From contig JAQVCR010000010.1 in assembly GCA_028689665.1 (NCBI GenBank), positions 1 to 64,000 of the forward strand: a DNA stretch of 64,000 nt, read 5' to 3'. Made by a program: the position numbers and the translations under genes. The stretch's first letter is position 1, and the number at the start of each line of letters is the position of its first letter. This DNA is from Muribaculaceae bacterium. GTDB taxonomy: Bacteria > Bacteroidota > Bacteroidia > Bacteroidales > Muribaculaceae. Positions 18,528 to 26,502 of this stretch are shown piece by piece. The notes under the pieces are model-generated. The model ran no database searches. It was not told the DNA's origin and saw nothing but the letters and a program-made list of their open reading frames with translations.

Positions 18528-18929
18528 TTATAAATAATTTTTAAAAGCCTCAGCTAATATTTCACCTCTTGTCAATTTACCATTCTCAATACACACACAA
18601 CTCACAATTGCTTTTACAACTAGTTCGCAAGTCGTTTTCTTATATATATCTTGATGAAATATAAATCGAGGCCCCTTCATTTCAATCCATAACTTACTTA
18701 CCATAATATCCGAGCATGTTAAAGGCGTTTTATACTCTATTTCCACTTTATTTAGAACAGGATCAATACCTTTTAAGTGCATTTCCTTAAATGAGAATCC
18801 TACCCAATTACAAAACTCATGGCGAGTGTGTTCCAAATAATGCAGATAGACAGCATTATTCACAATATTTTCACAATCCACCTCATAATCACGGACTTTC
18901 ATTTCCAATTCAAATATGTATCTATCCAT
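18528..18929 (-). CDS. Acyl-CoA thioesterase, 4HBT (hotdog) family
   Basis: The protein, 133 residues from ATG 18929, is a single hotdog domain: VRDYEVDCENIVNNAVYLHYLEHTRHEFC is the family active-site helix region, with D and E/H residues placed as in 4-hydroxybenzoyl-CoA thioesterases. Substrate is unknown; YbgC-like and acyl-ACP activities are both possible. A longer start at 18950 would be a TTG inside the -7 box CAAAGGTA (18948-18955), so I reject it. The gene leads the minus-strand run thioesterase-dprA-DUF4421-tsaD-cinA. Confidence 0.85.
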   Translation of the reverse strand: MDRYIFELEMKVRDYEVDCENIVNNAVYLHYLEHTRHEFCNWVGFSFKEMHLKGIDPVLNKVEIEYKTPLTCSDIMVSKLWIEMKGPRFIFHQDIYKKTTCELVVKAIVSCVCIENGKLTRGEILAEAFKNYL

Positions 18930-18947
18930 ATTTAATATATTATATAA

Positions 18948-18955
18948 CAAAGGTA
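18948..18955 (-). promoter_or_regulatory. -7 element of the thioesterase gene
   Basis: The minus strand reads TACCTTTG, a perfect TAnnTTTG, about 19 nt before the chosen ATG. The -33 region (TGTG near 18977-18980) is weak. It lies back-to-back with the plus-strand promoter at 18963-18994. Confidence 0.5.
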
Positions 18956-18962
18956 CAAATTT

Positions 18963-18994
18963 TTTGGCTAATTATACACATTGTTGTATTTTTA
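18963..18994 (+). promoter_or_regulatory. Promoter of the Ntn-hydrolase gene
   Basis: TTTG (18963-18966), a 20-nt spacer and TATTTTTA (18987-18994; last base differs from consensus) stand 20 nt before the ATG at 19014. Confidence 0.5.
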
Positions 18995-19013
18995 CAATTT
19001 AAAAATTAGAGCA

Positions 19014-20126
19014 ATGAATTATAATATAATTGCATTATTAGTTATCTCCCTTTCCATCGCTTTTAATGGAATATGTTGCACTTCGGCTATTGTTTCGGGC
19101 AAGATAACAAAAAATGGACGACCTCTATTATGGAAAAATAGAGATTGTGGTGAAGAAAATAATAAGATAGAACGTATCACCTCAAAGAATGGTCGCTTTG
19201 AATATATCGCTTTGTTTAATGCAAGTGATAAATTTAATAAAGAAGCATGGGCTGGTATGAATTCTATGGGATTTGCCATCATGAATACTGCATCTTATAA
19301 TCTAAAAGACGATAATATCAAAGAAATGGACAAAGAAGGCATTATTATGTCAGAAGCATTATCTAAATGCGTTACTATTAATGACTTTGAACAGTTCATA
19401 ATTAATCATAAGAAACCTCTAGGTGTAGAAGCTAATTTTGGTGTCATAGATGCTAATGGTGATGGCGCATATTTTGAAGTTAATAACACAACATATACTA
19501 AATACAGACTTGAAGACTCTAACGATGGCATATTAATTAGAACTAATTATTCATATTCTGGCAGGCAAGATGAAGGATATGGATATATCCGCGAACAAAA
19601 TGCTAAACATCTTCTTGCTCGGCACATTCTCGCTAAAGATATTGAGCCAATTACTTTTACCGAAGAGCTTTCAAAGACTTTTTATAATTCACTACTTAAT
19701 CAAGATGTCGCCAAAACTGATGCAGAATGGGTCTTTGACCAAGACTATATACCACGGAACTCCTCGTCTGCCTCAATTGTAATAGAAGGAATCGCAAAAA
19801 ATGAGACTCCGGAGCTTACTACTATGTGGATTGCTCTTGGTTATCCTCCATGTAGTGAGCTTAGAGCTGTATGGCTTGACAACAATAATGTTCCAAACGA
19901 GTTAAGGGGAATAGCTAATAATGGAACGGCACAACTTTGTAACGATGCTGTAGCCCGCAAGAATGAAGTTTTTTCGATTACGAGAGGAAGCGGGAATAAA
20001 TATTTAAACATAAAGATGCTATATAATAGCAATGGAACAGGATATGCCCAGACTCTAGGTGCGATAAATAAAAGATACTATTATAAGACATTAAAAGAAC
20101 TTGAATCAAAAAGACTAGATAAATAA
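19014..20126 (+). CDS. C45-type N-terminal nucleophile hydrolase/acyltransferase
   Basis: The 370-residue exported protein has a signal peptide (about 1-20) followed by CCTSAIVSGKITKNGRPLLWKNRD, the N-terminus of peptidase family C45-like Ntn hydrolases (penicillin acyltransferase/carcinine-hydrolase relatives). C22 (CTSAIV) is the likely nucleophile exposed by processing. Later features include GMNSMGFAIMNTASYN and EANFGVIDANGDGAYFEV. The natural substrate (an amide) is unknown. The Cys right after the hydrophobic helix could also suggest a lipoprotein site, but the LSIAFNGICC context is a poor lipobox. The ATG at 19014 is chosen because an upstream TTG start falls inside the promoter. Confidence 0.82.
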   Translation: MNYNIIALLVISLSIAFNGICCTSAIVSGKITKNGRPLLWKNRDCGEENNKIERITSKNGRFEYIALFNASDKFNKEAWAGMNSMGFAIMNTASYNLKDDNIKEMDKEGIIMSEALSKCVTINDFEQFIINHKKPLGVEANFGVIDANGDGAYFEVNNTTYTKYRLEDSNDGILIRTNYSYSGRQDEGYGYIREQNAKHLLARHILAKDIEPITFTEELSKTFYNSLLNQDVAKTDAEWVFDQDYIPRNSSSASIVIEGIAKNETPELTTMWIALGYPPCSELRAVWLDNNNVPNELRGIANNGTAQLCNDAVARKNEVFSITRGSGNKYLNIKMLYNSNGTGYAQTLGAINKRYYYKTLKELESKRLDK

Positions 20127-20509
20127 TGTGGACTTCGGCTTTACTAACTATTGGAATGCTGGTTATTTCCAATATTTTCATGACATTTGCTTGGTACGGA
20201 CATCTAAAGCTACAACAATCGGGATATAGCTCAAACTGGCCTTTATTTGCAGTTATTATTTTCTCTTGGGCTATTGCATTATTTGAATATTCTTTTCAAG
20301 TACCGGCAAATCGCATAGGATTCTGTGGAAACGGGGGTCCATTCACACTAATGCAGCTAAAAGTGATGCAAGAAGCAATAACGCTAATAATATTCACTAT
20401 TTTTACAATCGTCTTTTTTAAAGGAGAAGCTTTACATTGGAATCACTTCGTCGCTTTTGTCCTACTTATTGCCGCCGTATATTTCGTTTTTCTTGACACC
20501 TCAAAATAG
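20126..20509 (+). CDS. DUF486 family membrane protein
   Basis: The 127-residue protein has four predicted membrane helices and the DUF486 pattern FMTFAWYGHLKLQ, IFSWAIALFEYSFQVPANRIGF, GPFTLMQLKVMQEAITL. DUF486 proteins resemble small multidrug-resistance-type transporters, but their substrate is unknown. The ATG shares one base with the stop of the upstream hydrolase gene (TAATG), so translation is coupled. Confidence 0.88.
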   Translation: MWTSALLTIGMLVISNIFMTFAWYGHLKLQQSGYSSNWPLFAVIIFSWAIALFEYSFQVPANRIGFCGNGGPFTLMQLKVMQEAITLIIFTIFTIVFFKGEALHWNHFVAFVLLIAAVYFVFLDTSK

Positions 20510-20511
20510 CA

Positions 20512-20982
20512 ATGATTGAAACTCTTCAATATCAAATTAATTCAAATGAATATCTTTCTATATTATTTAAAAAAATATTTAAACGATATTGGTATATCCC
20601 TACTACTTCAATCATAATTCTAGCGGCATTATCTTTTATCGATATTCGATGGATATTCATATTATTAATGTGTATTTTCATATTAATCCCTTTCGCCTTA
20701 GCATATTTATATATTTGGCATGGACTTAAACAGAAAGCCACTTATTCTACCACAAAAAAAACTGTAATAATAAATGAATTTGGGCTTAAATTAGAATTTG
20801 AAAATGGAATAAAAGATATATCATGGGATTCATTCAATTCTTTAAGCATCACTCCTAAAGCACTTATATTCTCTTATATCGAAAGTGAGTATCTTTTTTT
20901 CATTATCCCATTCTCTGCGTTCAAATCGGCAGACGACTTAAGAAAAACCATGTCGCTTATTCCTAAAAATATAACTCGTTGA
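20512..20982 (+). CDS. YcxB-like membrane protein
   Basis: This 156-residue protein has two adjacent membrane helices (about 31-48 and 50-70) and a C-terminal soluble part with NEFGLKLEFENGIKDISWDSFNSL, ALIFSYIESEYLFFIIPFSAF, the pattern of YcxB-like proteins whose C-terminal domain looks PH-like. Function is unknown. It begins 2 nt after the DUF486 stop and closes the three-gene operon before the terminator at 21006-21046. Confidence 0.7.
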   Translation: MIETLQYQINSNEYLSILFKKIFKRYWYIPTTSIIILAALSFIDIRWIFILLMCIFILIPFALAYLYIWHGLKQKATYSTTKKTVIINEFGLKLEFENGIKDISWDSFNSLSITPKALIFSYIESEYLFFIIPFSAFKSADDLRKTMSLIPKNITR

Positions 20983-21005
20983 AATTGCAATCCAATTTCT
21001 ATCTA

Positions 21006-21046
21006 AAAAAAGCCCAAAATGCTATTTTTGCACTTTGGGCTTTTTT
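21006..21046. terminator. Bidirectional terminator between the YcxB-like gene and tRNA-Met
   Basis: AAAAAAGCCCAAA (21006-21018) pairs with TTTGGGCTTTTTT (21034-21046); the inner TGC/GCA extends the stem past one mismatch. With A-run and T-run at both ends it can stop transcription from either side. Confidence 0.85.
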
Positions 21047-21047
21047 G

Positions 21048-21121
21048 TAGCGGGATCGAGAATTGAACTCGAGACCTCCGGGTTATGAATCCGACGCTCT
21101 AACCAACTGAGCTATCCCGCC
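21048..21121 (-). tRNA. tRNA-Met (anticodon CAT), elongator-like
   Basis: The minus strand reads GGCGGGATAGCTCAGTTGG..., with D arm GCTCAGTTGGTTAGAGC, anticodon loop TTCATAA, T-arm around GAGTTCAATTCTC, and acceptor end TCCCGCT plus discriminator A; no CCA is encoded. The acceptor has a G1-T72 wobble and the anticodon stem an A-C mismatch next to the loop. The G1-T72 pair and lack of three G-C pairs in the anticodon stem argue against initiator tRNA. A lysidine-modified tRNA-Ile(CAT) cannot be fully excluded. Confidence 0.93.
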
Positions 21122-21140
21122 ATCTTTCCGTTTGCGAGTG

Positions 21141-21172
21141 CAAAGATATATAGTATTTTCTAAACTTGCAAG
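21141..21172 (-). promoter_or_regulatory. Promoter of tRNA-Met
   Basis: On the minus strand CTTG (21172-21169), 20 nt, then TATCTTTG (21148-21141) lies 20 nt before the mature tRNA 5' end. The -7 box is perfect; the -33 box has one mismatch. Confidence 0.65.
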
Positions 21173-21205
21173 AGAGAAACGTGTAATTTTGAAAATATTT
21201 TTATC

Positions 21206-21213
21206 TATTTTTG
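21206..21213 (+). promoter_or_regulatory. -7 element upstream of the UPF0104-type gene
   Basis: TATTTTTG is a perfect TAnnTTTG, 61 nt before the ATG at 21275. No TTTG is found at the right distance upstream, so support is from the -7 box only. Confidence 0.4.
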
Positions 21214-21274
21214 TAAGCGATTAGATAACAATTAATTTATCTATCCAGATATTTGAGTGTTAAAACTTATTATC

Positions 21275-22300
21275 ATGGTAAAAAATAAGATATTTAAACC
21301 CATACAGATATTAATTCCATTAATAATAGCCCTAATAGTTGTAGTATGGCTTTTTATTAACGATGCAAAATCGGTCGACATTTCACTAATAGATATATCG
21401 TGGAGATCAATCATTGCTCTCATTGCAATATTAGCCACTATTATAATGCGCGAATTTGGCTATATGTGGCGTTATAGGATACTTTCAAATAACGACCTCA
21501 CATGGAGGCAAGCGTTTAAGGTTACTATGCTTTGTGAATTTTCGTCTACTATCACGCCCAGCTCGGTCGGAGGAAGTAGTTTAGCTATGATATTTATGAA
21601 ACGTGAAGGCATCGATATAGGAAGAGGAACAGCAATCGTACTAATCACACTTTTTCTAGACGAATTATTTTTTGTTATAAGCTGTCCTATAATCATCGCA
21701 TTCACCCCAATAAGAGACCTATTCAGCTCGCTAAACAATTCATTTAGTTCAGGGATAGAAGTTACGTTTTGGAGCGTTTATTCAATCATAGCATTATGGA
21801 CATTATTGCTATATATCGGCATTTTCCACCGTCCGCATTATATAAAAAATCTACTAATATCAATATTTAAGCTCCCAATATTACGAAAATGGAGAAAAGA
21901 CATAGAGGCATTCGGAGATAGTATAGTAAACACATCTAGAGATGTAAGACAAAATAATTTTAAATGGTGGCTTAAAACTTTTTTTGCGACATCAACATCA
22001 TGGATATTTCGCTATCTTCTAGTTAATGTTTTGTTTTGGGGCTTAATCTGTACAGACAGTCAATGGATTGTATTTGCACGGCAAGCTGTAGTATGGCTAA
22101 TTTTAATTGTAACTCCAACCCCGGGAGGAAGTGGCGTAAGTGAATGGCTGTTTACTCAATATTATGCCGATATAGTATCTACAACCGGAACAGCTCTATT
22201 AATTTCCTTGATTTGGCGAATTTTTAGTTACTATCTTTATATTATTGCCGGAGCAATAACAATACCCTCTTGGCTAAAAAGTAAAAAAGACAAAAATTAA
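21275..22300 (+). CDS. Lysylphosphatidylglycerol synthase TM-region (UPF0104/AglD-like) family membrane protein
   Basis: The 341-residue protein has about eight membrane helices. Family features include ITPSSVGGSSLAMIFMKREG and the C-terminal VTPTPGGSGVSEWLF, the paired Pro/Gly motifs of the flippase half of MprF. It lacks the cytoplasmic synthase domain, so it is a stand-alone flippase-like protein; the cargo is unknown. I start at ATG 21275; an upstream TTG would add six residues only. It has no operon partner: a convergent sigma gene follows 9 nt after its stop. Confidence 0.85.
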   Translation: MVKNKIFKPIQILIPLIIALIVVVWLFINDAKSVDISLIDISWRSIIALIAILATIIMREFGYMWRYRILSNNDLTWRQAFKVTMLCEFSSTITPSSVGGSSLAMIFMKREGIDIGRGTAIVLITLFLDELFFVISCPIIIAFTPIRDLFSSLNNSFSSGIEVTFWSVYSIIALWTLLLYIGIFHRPHYIKNLLISIFKLPILRKWRKDIEAFGDSIVNTSRDVRQNNFKWWLKTFFATSTSWIFRYLLVNVLFWGLICTDSQWIVFARQAVVWLILIVTPTPGGSGVSEWLFTQYYADIVSTTGTALLISLIWRIFSYYLYIIAGAITIPSWLKSKKDKN

Positions 22301-22309
22301 ATATCCTTG

Positions 22310-22813
22310 CTACTTATAATCTTTTAATATATTTTGAAGCCTTTGACGCACAAAGAATATTCTGCTTTTAATCGTTCCTAGTGGCAAATCCATCTTTTCC
22401 GCAATCTCGTTATATTTATACCCAGCAATGTGCATCGTGAACGGGATTCTATATTCATCTGAGAAACCGTTAATAGTTCTATTTATCTCCTTAACATTAA
22501 AACAGTCTTCGGGCGTAGATAATCTAGATTCTTGTGGCAAATTTAAATAATTTAAATCACCTGTTTTGTCTACTATTCTTTGAGTTCTCACAATACGTCG
22601 ATAATTATTAATAAATATATTACGCATTATTGTAAACAACCACCCCTTAAAGTTAACATTATCAACATATTTACTTTCATTATCAAGAGCTTTCAACGTT
22701 GTATCCTGCAGAAGGTCTTTTGCTTCTTCTCTATTAGAAGTAAGGATATAAGCAAAATTCATCATATTTTCTTGAAGATGCAATAATCTCTCTTGAAAGT
22801 TTGTTGATTTCAT
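22310..22813 (-). CDS. ECF-type RNA polymerase sigma factor (paralogue 2)
   Basis: This 167-residue protein has sigma region 2 (EEAKDLLQDTTLKAL, NFKGWLFTIMRNIFINNYRRIVR, about 27-80) and region 4 (IPFTMHIAGYKYNEIAEKMDLPLGTIKSRIFFVRQRLQ, about 122-160). It would redirect RNA polymerase to a special promoter class. Like its paralogue at 12502-12984 it has no adjacent anti-sigma gene. It is divergent from the NfeD-type protease gene, with a 141-nt gap between them. NYRR and LLQDT match a widespread Bacteroidales ECF group, whose signals I cannot infer. Confidence 0.92.
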   Translation of the reverse strand: MKSTNFQERLLHLQENMMNFAYILTSNREEAKDLLQDTTLKALDNESKYVDNVNFKGWLFTIMRNIFINNYRRIVRTQRIVDKTGDLNYLNLPQESRLSTPEDCFNVKEINRTINGFSDEYRIPFTMHIAGYKYNEIAEKMDLPLGTIKSRIFFVRQRLQNILKDYK

Positions 22814-22954
22814 AAATTACAGTATAAATTTTGTTCTAAATAAGTTTCATCTACTCAAATCATTTGCTAATTATTTGTCTAATATATCAAAATGTAGAAT
22901 TTAATTCATTACTTTGCATTATTAAAATTATTCATATAATAAACATAAGAAATT

Positions 22955-24349
22955 ATGATAAAGTTTAGAAATAAAATCGTTTTTTTATTACTATTATTAT
23001 CTTTTTCATTTGCAACATGTTATGCCAATAAATTAGTATTTCAAATACCTCTAGAAGACGAGGTAGGCTCGACAACATGGAGATATATTAATAAAGGATT
23101 ACTAGCTGCCAAAGAGAATAATGCCGACTGTGTAATTATAAATATGAATACTTATGGTGGAAGCCTAGAATATGCCGACTCTATTCGTACTTCTATATTA
23201 AATTTTGATAAGCCAATATATGCATATATTAATAATAATGCAGCATCGGCTGGAGCTTTAATTGCAATAGCTTGCGACAGCATTTATATGCGTGCCGGCG
23301 CAAGTATAGGAGCAGCAACTGTTGTGAATGGAAGTGGTGAAGTATTGCCCGATAAATACCAATCATATATGAGGTCGATTATTCGAGCCACAGCCGAATC
23401 TCACGGAAAGATAAAGAAAGATTCTACATTAAAGTGGCTCCGAGATCCATTAATTGCCGAAGCTATGGTCGACCCCCGCACTATAGTCCCCGAAATTGGT
23501 GATGACTCGATTAGAGTAGTTACACTAACTACACAAGAAGCTATTAAATATGGATTTTGTGAAGGACAAGTAAACTCTATTAATGAAATACCTGCAAAGC
23601 ACCTTAAATACAAAGATTATAAAATAGAAAAATATACACCAACATTCTGGGATACCTTATTTGGATTCCTTACGAATCCGGGATTTCAAGCTATATTAAT
23701 TATGATTATTATAGGTGGAATATATTTTGAATTGCAAACACCCGGAATGGGATTTCCTTCAGCCGCAGCAATTATTGCTGCCATTCTTTACTTTATACCA
23801 CTATATATGGACGGTAGCGCACAGGATTGGGAAATAATAATTTTCTTTGTTGGGGTAATATCCCTTGTCCTTGAAATTTTTGTTATTCCCGGTTGGGGGA
23901 TTGCTGGAATATTGGGAATCATTTTAATATTAATTTCTCTACTTTTTTCTATGCTAAACAATTCTTTCTTCGATTTCAATGGTAACTCATCATTTGAAAT
24001 CTACACATCATTAGCCACTTTGATAGTGGGGCTAATATTAGGTGTCGCATTAATCATCTATCTATCTCATAAGATAGGATCGAAAAAAGGTTTTATGAGA
24101 CATACCGCATTACATCTCGAACAAAATATTGAAGATGGCTATATCGGTGTACCATCAGATTTAGCTCAATATGTAGGTATGACAGCAACAGCACTTACAG
24201 TATTAAGACCATCAGGTAAAATAAAGATAAACAATATAATCCTAGATGCAGTATCATTAAACGAATTTATTGAACCTGGGACAAAAGTAAAAATACTAAA
24301 ATATGAGAACTCACAATTATATGTAACAACATATAATACTGATAATTAA
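22955..24349 (+). CDS. NfeD-family membrane-bound serine protease
   Basis: The 464-residue protein has a signal peptide (1-23), a ClpP-like serine protease domain (NTYGGSLEYADSIR; nucleophile Ser in NNAASAGALIAIACD, about residue 103), three to four membrane helices (about 238-380) and a C-terminal NfeD OB-fold domain (YIGVPSDLAQYVGMTATALTVLRPSGKIKI...). Such long-form NfeD proteins usually partner with stomatin-like proteins; none is next to it. It likely acts in inner-membrane quality control. kdsB follows 14 nt downstream, so the two may be co-transcribed. Confidence 0.9.
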   Translation: MIKFRNKIVFLLLLLSFSFATCYANKLVFQIPLEDEVGSTTWRYINKGLLAAKENNADCVIINMNTYGGSLEYADSIRTSILNFDKPIYAYINNNAASAGALIAIACDSIYMRAGASIGAATVVNGSGEVLPDKYQSYMRSIIRATAESHGKIKKDSTLKWLRDPLIAEAMVDPRTIVPEIGDDSIRVVTLTTQEAIKYGFCEGQVNSINEIPAKHLKYKDYKIEKYTPTFWDTLFGFLTNPGFQAILIMIIIGGIYFELQTPGMGFPSAAAIIAAILYFIPLYMDGSAQDWEIIIFFVGVISLVLEIFVIPGWGIAGILGIILILISLLFSMLNNSFFDFNGNSSFEIYTSLATLIVGLILGVALIIYLSHKIGSKKGFMRHTALHLEQNIEDGYIGVPSDLAQYVGMTATALTVLRPSGKIKINNIILDAVSLNEFIEPGTKVKILKYENSQLYVTTYNTDN

Positions 24350-24363
24350 TATACTAATATTAA

Positions 24364-25128
24364 ATGAATAATTTAAACTATATCGGAATTATTCCGGCAC
24401 GTTATGCCTCCAGCCGATTTCCCGGCAAGCCACTAGTAAAAATATGTGGAATATCTATGATAGAGCGAGTATATAAAAGAGCAAAGCAAGCACTAGATCA
24501 AGTTATTGTAGCCACAGATGATATACGCATATACAATGCGGTAAAAAAATTTGGTGGCGAAGCTGTAATGACTAGTCCTAGCCACAAAAGTGGGACAGAC
24601 AGATGCCTTGAAGCTTACCAAAAAATAGGGTCAAATGCCGATGTAGTTATAAATATTCAAGGAGACGAACCATTCATTTCACCCACACAGATTGAAACAA
24701 TAAAAAATTGTTTTGATAGCAATGAAATTAAAATAGCAACATTAGTTAAGGAATTTAATTCCAATTACAGCTTTTCACAGCTAGAAGACCCCAATACTCC
24801 AAAAGTTATTGTAACAAAAGATATGTTTGCTCAATATTTTTCCCGTTCAATAATACCTTATATTCGTGGAATCGAAAAAGATAATTGGACTAAAAATCAT
24901 AAATTTTATACTCATGTAGGGATGTATGCCTATCGCATATCTACGCTTAAAGAAATTACATCTCTTCAACAATCTAATCTAGAAATAGCAGAGTCGCTGG
25001 AACAACTGCGCTGGATTGAAAATGGATATAAAATAAAAGTAGGCATAACAAATTTTCAGAGCATTGGAATCGACACTCCAAAAGATTTAGAACTCGCTGA
25101 GAAATATATAAATACAAACAATATTTAA
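24364..25128 (+). CDS. kdsB: 3-deoxy-manno-octulosonate cytidylyltransferase KdsB
   Basis: KdsB activates Kdo with CTP to CMP-Kdo for transfer to lipid A. The 254-residue protein has IIPARYASSRFPGKPL (10-25), VATDD, the MTSPSHKSGTDRCLEA loop and NIQGDEPFI, all standard, and YFSRSIIPY. It begins 14 nt after the NfeD gene and ends 4 nt before the M16-like gene, an operon-like arrangement. With lpxK it supports a Kdo-lipid A outer membrane. Confidence 0.96.
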   Translation: MNNLNYIGIIPARYASSRFPGKPLVKICGISMIERVYKRAKQALDQVIVATDDIRIYNAVKKFGGEAVMTSPSHKSGTDRCLEAYQKIGSNADVVINIQGDEPFISPTQIETIKNCFDSNEIKIATLVKEFNSNYSFSQLEDPNTPKVIVTKDMFAQYFSRSIIPYIRGIEKDNWTKNHKFYTHVGMYAYRISTLKEITSLQQSNLEIAESLEQLRWIENGYKIKVGITNFQSIGIDTPKDLELAEKYINTNNI

Positions 25129-25132
25129 AGTA

Positions 25133-26437
25133 ATGCTTGATAGAAAAATAGCACCCCAGACCTCATCGTTTAAAGACATTTCATTTCCTTCGCCTCAAGT
25201 AGTTTCATTAAAGAATGGTACTAATATTATTATTTTTAGCCAGAATAATATAGATGTAGTAAAAATTGATTTGGTATTTACCGGAGGTAATATTGAATGT
25301 AATTCTCAATGGACTCTCCCATCTATGCTTAGAATGATTAGAGAAGGATCATCTCAATACAACGCTGAAGAAATAGCAAAACAACTTGACTTTTTAGGTT
25401 CGTCGCTAAATTTTTCGGCGCAAGATCATCACTCAATAATCAGCATAAAATCTACGAATAGGAATCTGCCGGATACCCTCTCGCTTATTAACAACGTGAT
25501 TTTCAGCCCTATATTTCCAGAAGACAAATTAGAAATTATAAAGCAACGAAGCATTGAGGATTTAAAAAACATGGCTCAACAAGTAAGATTTCTTGCTTTC
25601 CAAAAATTCAGTGAAATAATATATGGAAAAAATCACCCACTTGGAAAAGAAATTACTCCTGAGATAATTGCGGCATTTACAGCAAACGAGCTTAGAGAAA
25701 TTCATAAAAAATTAATTGTACAGCCATCTTCTATAATCCTTTCAGGTAATATTACACAAGACGTAATATCATCAATTATTAAAATATTTGAGAACAACAA
25801 TAAGCTAAATGATAATATCATTAGAAATTATAGCACTAACTCGCTGTGCAGCAACCAATTTACAATTGTAAACAAGAAAGATGCCGTTCAATCATGCATT
25901 ATGTTGGGACGCAAGGCACCAAATAGAAGTGAAATTGATTATATTCCACTAAGAATTGTAACAACACTACTAGGAGGATATTTTGGAAGCCGACTGATGA
26001 AAAATCTAAGAGAAGATAAAGGCTATACTTATGGAATTTCAGCAGGACTTGTAGGTAAATACGATTCGGCACACATGATGATAATTACCGACTGCGACAC
26101 AAAATATGCTTATAAATCTATATCGGAGATAAAAAAAGAGCTCGACATATTAACTAAAGAAAAGGTTGAAGATACTGAGCTTAACATATTAAAAAACTAT
26201 ATGTTAAGCGACTTAGTTAAGTCGACCGAAAATTCATTTATATCGGCCGACTATACAAATACTTTAATTACAACAAATGCTCCCGACAAGTACTTTGAAA
26301 ATCAAGTAAATGAAATAAAAAATATCACGCCCGACAAAATATTAAAAATAGCAAATAAGTACTTAAAGTATGACGATTTTTTCATTGTAATAGCCGGAGA
26401 TGAAAATAAGTTGAAAAAGAAAAATAATGAACATTGA
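25133..26437 (+). CDS. M16-family protein without the zinc motif (non-catalytic subunit type)
   Basis: The 434-residue protein has the two-domain M16B fold: an N-terminal half beginning with VSLKNGTNIIIFSQNNIDVVKIDLVFTGG and a C-terminal half with GGYFGSRLMKNLREDKGYTYGISAG, the Arg/Tyr motif that binds substrate. At the place of the zinc motif HxxEH it reads LPSMLRMIREGSS, so it cannot bind zinc as active members do. It is probably the regulatory half of a heterodimer. A catalytic-type M16 gene with HLFEH is at 55956-57200 on the other strand. It starts 4 nt after kdsB. Confidence 0.85.
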   Translation: MLDRKIAPQTSSFKDISFPSPQVVSLKNGTNIIIFSQNNIDVVKIDLVFTGGNIECNSQWTLPSMLRMIREGSSQYNAEEIAKQLDFLGSSLNFSAQDHHSIISIKSTNRNLPDTLSLINNVIFSPIFPEDKLEIIKQRSIEDLKNMAQQVRFLAFQKFSEIIYGKNHPLGKEITPEIIAAFTANELREIHKKLIVQPSSIILSGNITQDVISSIIKIFENNNKLNDNIIRNYSTNSLCSNQFTIVNKKDAVQSCIMLGRKAPNRSEIDYIPLRIVTTLLGGYFGSRLMKNLREDKGYTYGISAGLVGKYDSAHMMIITDCDTKYAYKSISEIKKELDILTKEKVEDTELNILKNYMLSDLVKSTENSFISADYTNTLITTNAPDKYFENQVNEIKNITPDKILKIANKYLKYDDFFIVIAGDENKLKKKNNEH

Positions 26438-26464
26438 TATTTCGGATATTTTTTACGAAATTTG
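26433..26464 (+). promoter_or_regulatory. Weak promoter-like pair upstream of pfp
   Basis: ATTG (26433-26436), 20 nt and GAAATTTG (26457-26464) each differ by one base from consensus. They lie 38 nt before the pfp ATG in a 65-nt gap. Confidence 0.3.
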
Positions 26465-26502
26465 CAAACTAATATGATTTCTAATTAAAATATATATTCA
26501 AT

